Source of the DNA: Chelydra serpentina
Taxonomy: Eukaryota > Chordata > Testudines > Chelydridae
DNA length: 64,000 nt
Assembly (NCBI GenBank): GCA_037349315.1
Contig: JBAIAC010000057.1
Coordinates: forward strand, 6,510,001-6,574,000
Reading direction: 5' to 3'
How positions within the stretch are numbered: position 1 is the first letter of the stretch; each line of letters starts with the position of its first letter. This document shows, one piece after another, positions 59,190-64,000 of the stretch. The translations under genes were made by a program, and so were the position numbers. The notes under the pieces were generated by a model. That model saw only the letters and a program-made list of their open reading frames with translations. It was not told where the DNA came from and ran no database searches.

Positions 59190-59610
59190 ACAATACCATG
59201 ACATCTCACCATGTCATTGACACGCACTGGCCCATGACACTGATGACAACATGCCAGCAGCACACACTCCCCCTTTAACACCGTGGTGCCATGTCACGGC
59301 AGCATGTCTCACCACAAAGTGCCATGATATGCCAACGTGCCGTCAACACACAATGCCCGGTGGCACCTCGGTGCCACATCCCATTCACATGTCAGTACGA
59401 CACAATGTGCAATGAAACCTCAGTGCCACACCATATCTATGTATCAGTGCCACACACTGCCTGATGATGTCTCTGCACCACATCAGATCATCATAATTCT
59501 TGAAGACACCTTGGTACCACAAAACGATAACAGCCGATACCTGGTTGCCACCACATATCAAAAAATTGCAGACCAACACCCCAGGATGCTTTGGCACCAT
59601 CTAATCAAAC
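59190..59610. repeat. Degenerate tandem array rich in GTGCCAC and CATG words
   Basis: Phrases such as ACACCGTGGTGCCATG (near 59279), CACCTCGGTGCCACATC (59366), AACCTCAGTGCCACACC (59418), TATCAGTGCCACACACTG and CACCTTGGTACCACAAAA (59508) recur at about 40-90 bp spacing. The units are too diverged to set one length. It looks like an old minisatellite or satellite fragment. Confidence 0.55.
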
Positions 59611-60534
59611 CTTGAGAGCTCTTGAAAACGATGACAGACCAGCACATAATCCCACCCCCCAAAAAAGCCATTTACACGCAGCATGATCCCCGAAATGACA
59701 AAGACCCTCCCTAACAGGAACTTGAGGGCCACACCAAGTTTGCATAAAATTAAGTATATATCAGTCATGCTTGTTTTTAACATCTGCTGGGATCAAGGTG
59801 AGATACTGTATGCTGAGCCCTGTAGCTCTGAAGGATGCACCTCTTTATTAGACATAAGGGTGACTGTGAGATGCCCTGGAAAACACAATTATCCATTTGA
59901 CAAGAAGACAAGCTTTGTCAATATCTTCTAGCCACAGTCACACTGTAAGATAATTTCTGATAGCAAAGCACATTTGCATATTTAAGACATTTGTTTTTCT
60001 GCACAGGTCTCATTCACTCCCCTCTGGACAAGCAGCAAGGCTATGTGAGATAAACCTGGGGCTGGAACCAAGAGCACCTGAGTTCAAATCCTGGCTTTGC
60101 CTTGAATACCTCCCTCTGCACTTCTTTTCCTTAACAGCTTGATATCCTCCTTGAGAACCTTAGACAGTGATCTGTCGTCCCTCTTGCCTCCTGCACAGAC
60201 GACATTGCTCCCCAGCCACATGGCCAATACTCAGAATTAGCTTCACTCTGGCATTTCTGCCATAATGACCATCCACATGACTTTGACCAATTCACACAGT
60301 TTGTATTAAACTTAGAAGTGGCCTCAGAGTGTTAAATTACTGTCTGGGAACAAAAATCCTTTTATTAAGATGGCAATCTAGCAAGCCAAACACATCTCTT
60401 CTACAAGAAGGAAGATGGGGGTGAAGGATGTCTGGTAAAATAATTGAGGCAGGGTGAGAGTCATGCACCCTGCTTATTACCAGGCTTCTGCATCATCAAT
60501 CATCATGGAATAAAACGGCATTTCTATAGCACCT

Positions 60535-60690
60535 TTAATCTGAGGATCTCAAAGCACCTGACAGCCTTACACCCCTGTGAGAGTTAGAGAATATTACCCC
60601 CATTTTATAGATGTGGGGATTGAGGTACAGATAATGAAGTTACTTGCCCAAGGTCACTCAGTGAGTTAGTAGCAGAGCCTGGGGAAAAAA
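60535..60690 (-). repeat. MIR-like SINE relic
   Basis: On the + strand it reads GGATCTCAAAGCACCTGACA, CCCCATTTTATAGATGTGGG and GTTACTTGCCCAAGGTCAC, ending GTAGCAGAGCCTGG. It is a reversed MIR or related CORE-SINE element. Confidence 0.6.
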
Positions 60691-60949
60691 GGTGGAGAGG
60701 GAATCCATAAACAGAAGGGACAGAAATCTCACTTTGGGGCATAAACCAACTTGTAGCTGAAAGAGGCCAGGAAGAACCTTTCCCTAAGTGTAGGTCATTG
60801 CATAATTGCTCCTTTCAAGCTTTCGTACACCTTCCTCTGCAGCACCTGGTACAGGCTGCTGTGGGAGGCAGGAAACTGGAAAAAAATGGACCACTGGTCT
60901 GATTAGTTATGGCAATGACAACGGTCTTGAACACATATAGAATTGTACC

Positions 60950-61145
60950 ACTTTACGTATAGCAGTATAGTTAAAGCAGTACAACCCCTAGTGTAGATGC
61001 AGTTACGTTGATATGAAGGTGCCTTATACCAGTATAGCTATTCCCATTTGGGAAGGGGGATACGTTATACTGGCATAAGGCACTTTTAAGATAGTACAAC
61101 TGCGTCCACATTAAATGTTGTACTGATTTAAACTACTTTAGTAGA
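60950..61145. mobile_element. Palindromic MITE-like element
   Basis: The centre at 61018-61083 pairs GTGCCTTATACCAGTATAGC with TTATACTGGCATAAGGCAC. Outside it, AAAGCAGTACAAC and TAGATGCAGTT face AACTGCGTCC and TTGTACTGATTT. The whole could fold as a single long hairpin. It has no coding content. Confidence 0.7.
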
Positions 61146-62443
61146 TAAGAAAAAAATCACATTCCAAACTGAAATAGTTAAACCAATACAAGAATTGTTA
61201 TAAACCAGGGCTAAGTTCCTAATGGATACAGACCTCCCACTCTCTGCTACAATTCCCTTCCTCGGTACGAGCTACATACTGTACCTTGAACATAGACAAT
61301 TTCATACCTGTTACTGAAAATGAATATGAGACAGGCCTGATATCCCTGCTAAGACAGGCACAAATGGAGAGACAGAAAGTAAAACCATTTGGAGTCCCTC
61401 TGAAACACATCAGCTTGCCACCCACTGACTTGGCAGAAATGGCTCTTTATCCCCCTATACCAGGAGTCAGAACACAAACAGCGGGGAGAGGCCAGGGTGG
61501 AGTTGAGCGGATTCTCAAGAGGATACTTTCATGTATATTTAGTTGGATGGCCATCTTCCTCTCCCCCTCCACCCCTAAAATCCCTCACAACCTTTGCCTG
61601 CCTTTTACAATCTGGAAGAGATTCAGCTATCTCCCAATTCTGACCAATACTAGTGGCTTTTGACACCTCTGAGCCTGCCATGGTCCAGACATACCATCTC
61701 TCTGAAAACAAAGTCTGATCAATAGAGGTGTTTCTTTGCGGAGAGTTTCCTCAGTCTTTGCCAGGAGTTCATAGGCTCCCGCTCAGCATGTTCCTGACCA
61801 AAGAGCAATTCAGAGCCAACGGTTTGTTTTTATTCAAACTGAGGAAAATCCTTGTTGGGAAGGAGAGTAAACAAGGAAGTTTGCTGTTAAGGGAGGGAGG
61901 AGGGGAGCCAATTGGAAATACTCCCGAATCTGCAGATCAGCTTATCCATACCTAAGAATTACAAAGAAATCACATGGCTTTGGGGGTAGTCTCCAGTTCT
62001 GACTGTTTGCCTTAGAGAGATATGAAAAAAGATGAGGGAGATTTTAAAAGCCTCAGTGAAACAGAGAGCAAACCCCATATGAGAAGGTCAAATTCTGCTC
62101 TCATTTAAACTGGCATAAATCTGGAGTGACAACTGACTTCAGATCTTTCGGCTCTTCTCTGTTTAAATGAGAGCAGGATTGGACACAGATACTTTTAAAG
62201 CTGCCTTAAAATGAGACCTCTCCCATGAAGCCTTTCAGCAACAAGCCAACAACACCCTGCACTGCTGTGGTACTGAACCCTTTGCAACGTATCCTCAACT
62301 GGGCTGCGTGGCTTTGTGCGTCTTTCTCTTTGTACAGCACCATACACACTCAGCAGTCAGCAAGTAAGAGAAGTGGGTGAGACATGGTAGCTCTGAAACA
62401 TCCCTTCTTCCACCCAGAGTGTTGCTTTCCTGGGTTATGATGA

Positions 62444-62462
62444 ACACACACACACACACACA
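62444..62462. repeat. AC microsatellite
   Basis: Between nine and ten AC units lie in a row with no interruption. Confidence 0.9.
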
Positions 62463-63424
62463 AACCAGAGTGATCTGTCAGAGTCACAAGGCTGCAGCTT
62501 GGAGGAAAGGCCTCTGGCTATGTACTGAAAAAAACCCCAACTCTTTGTAAGATGGAGAGTGAAAGCGGAGCCAGTCTACCAGGAAATGTGCAACTTGCCG
62601 GGTTAGTCTGCACTGGGGGTTGCGAAACTCCCCTCTCACGGTGGGACTGTTTGCGTGGAGGGAGCGGAGAGTGCCAAGGACACACTCACACCAGCCCGGA
62701 ATATTCTGTGGCGGCGCCTCGTCAAACAGCCCAGCCAGCCAGTTTGGGTTTGCGTCATTTAAAATAGAAACTCCAGCTCCTGCCGCCACGTACCCTGCCC
62801 CCCCACCCTTCCTGGTTACCCAGAGATGTGGTAAATGAGTGCCTGCTCCTCGCCCTCTCTGGCTGTATGAGTCTTTTTGAATAAATAGAGCTGCCGGGTG
62901 GACAAAGAGTCATTAGGGCTGAATCCTACCGTTCATTCCAACAGTGAAGCTTAAACCCTCTCTCATGAGCAGCACTTTTATTTAGGATAGCGTGTGCCCT
63001 AGGGGTTCCCCTCCACACACACAAGGGGCTGGGACAGTTACCAACAGGTCACAGCCTATGTCCTGGCGTGGAAAATCCGTGCTTATTCAGGAAGGGACCG
63101 CAGAGAAAGTTAAAGCAGGGGGATGAGGGAAAATCGAATGGGTGGGATTAGAGCAGGGGCCTGGCTAGCAGTCAGGAGTTAAGACTCAGGGTATGGGTAC
63201 ATTGCACAGCACGGCCGCGGTAACATGCGACATGGGCAGTGTAGAAACGCTTTATCGCCGGGGGAGAGCTTATTATTTGTATAGTGTCAACCGCGTGCTA
63301 GGCATTTTCCAGACGGGTCTGAAGAAGGGCCACAGAGGAGCTCAGGATCAGCAGGGCACAGAGGTGGCTTGAAAGCTCTTAGGAACATAGCACAGAATCT
63401 CACCCAAGGTTCCTGACCTTAAGA

Positions 63425-63605
63425 GCTAAGAACACATCCCGGCTCTGCTACCTTGAGCAAGTCACTTCTCCTTTCTGTAAAACAGGAATGATAATACTGA
63501 CTTACCCATAGGGGCTTTAGGAAACATCATTGTTTTTAAAGGGTTTGGCGATCCTTGGAAGAAAGGTGCTGTGTAGGTACAAAGTACCAGTAGTATCTAT
63601 AAGAG
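63425..63605 (+). repeat. MIR-like SINE relic
   Basis: The order is CATCCCGGCTCTGCTACC, TTGAGCAAGTCACTTCTCC, TTTCTGTAAAACAGGAATGA and TAATACTGACTTACCC. This fits a MIR-type element on the + strand, directly followed by the SINE at 63618. Confidence 0.6.
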
Positions 63606-63617
63606 TTGATGCACAAT

Positions 63618-63833
63618 GGGAGGGGAGGGATAGCTCAGTGGTTTGAGCATTGGCCTACTAAACCCAGGGTTGTGAGTTCAATCCTTGAGGGGGCCACTTA
63701 GGGATCTGGGGCAAAAAAATCTGTCAGGGGACAGTATTTGGTCCTGCTAGTGAAGGCAGGGGACTGGACTCGATGACCTTTCAAGGTCTTTCCAGTTCTA
63801 GGAGATTGGCATATCTCTATTTATTTATTTTTA
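63618..63833 (+). mobile_element. tRNA-derived turtle-type SINE
   Basis: The head GGGATAGCTCAGTGGTTTG holds the A box, and GGTTGTGAGTTCAATCC the B box region. The body reads CACTTAGGGATCTGGGGC, ATCTGTCAGGGGACAGTAT and CTCGATGACCTTTCAAGG, ending in TTTATTTATTT. Its close likeness to the copy at 32323 suggests the family was active not long ago. Confidence 0.92.
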
Positions 63834-64000
63834 ACCTTGTAAGTCCCTGGGGAAGAAACACTGCATATTGATGACAGGCATATTGGTCATTTCACAGAGC
63901 AGGCTGTCCTCGTGAGGCCATTTTCTTTTCCTGGCCAAGGATGGGGAGAGATCTCTGTGCACCATTTCTATACAAATATACTATCTGTTCTGGTTGTTTC

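Larger units (their letters stand above)
58971..64000. other. Upstream flank of RNF19B, no gene seen
   Basis: No exon with a recognisable product is visible on either strand. In mammals the next gene on this side is AK2, many kilobases away, and nothing of it is seen here. The region holds a degenerate tandem array, a MITE, MIR-like relics and a SINE, listed separately. A frame at 61286-61663 (+) has no recognised motif and starts only with TTG. Confidence 0.6.

Noticed and set aside
61286..61663. 125-codon + strand frame upstream of RNF19B
   Set aside because: It starts with TTG, has no recognised motif, no splice or promoter context, and its second half looks random.

Overview
The window is vertebrate nuclear DNA: widely spaced exons with GT/AG introns, CpG islands, AATAAA poly(A) signals and many dispersed repeats. 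Four copies of a tRNA-derived SINE that starts GGGATAGCTCAGTGGTTTG, CR1 LINE fragments and several short hAT elements with 8-bp target duplications point to a turtle, most likely a cryptodire. That assignment is inference from repeat content and synteny; no species can be named.

Three protein-coding genes can be placed, in the order known from other amniotes. HPCA (hippocalcin, + strand) has coding exons at 24830-28629 and a poly(A) signal at 30327. TMEM54 (- strand) has five coding exons between 37720 and 31619. RNF19B (- strand) has nine coding exons between 58737 and 42153. I assigned exon edges by reading splice sites and checking codon phase. The TMEM54 exons add up to 216 codons plus stop and the RNF19B exons to 710 codons plus stop, both without a break. 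HPCA would give the family length of 193 residues except for one extra C in exon 2, which shifts the frame after residue 40.

Layout: 1-354 is a 51-bp tandem repeat in an open frame that ends near a poly(A) signal, possibly the tail of a gene to the left. 355-9239 is repeat-rich with no gene seen. 9240-11150 is a strong CpG island, the likely HPCA promoter and non-coding first exon. 11150-24809 would be HPCA intron 1. 24810-30350 holds HPCA exons and 3' UTR, converging on TMEM54 (31619-37720). 37721-41860 is intergenic. 41865-58737 is RNF19B, whose CpG-island promoter lies at 58150-58960 with NRF1, GC-box and YY1-like sites. 58970-64000 has repeats but no gene seen.

The genes are not an operon and do not share a pathway. 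HPCA is a neuronal calcium sensor, TMEM54 a four-pass membrane protein and RNF19B a membrane-anchored RBR ubiquitin ligase. The points most worth checking are the HPCA frameshift, an intronic minisatellite beside RNF19B exon 1, a nested pair of hAT elements, an unrecognised 141-codon frame antisense in RNF19B intron 1, and a degenerate tandem array upstream of RNF19B.
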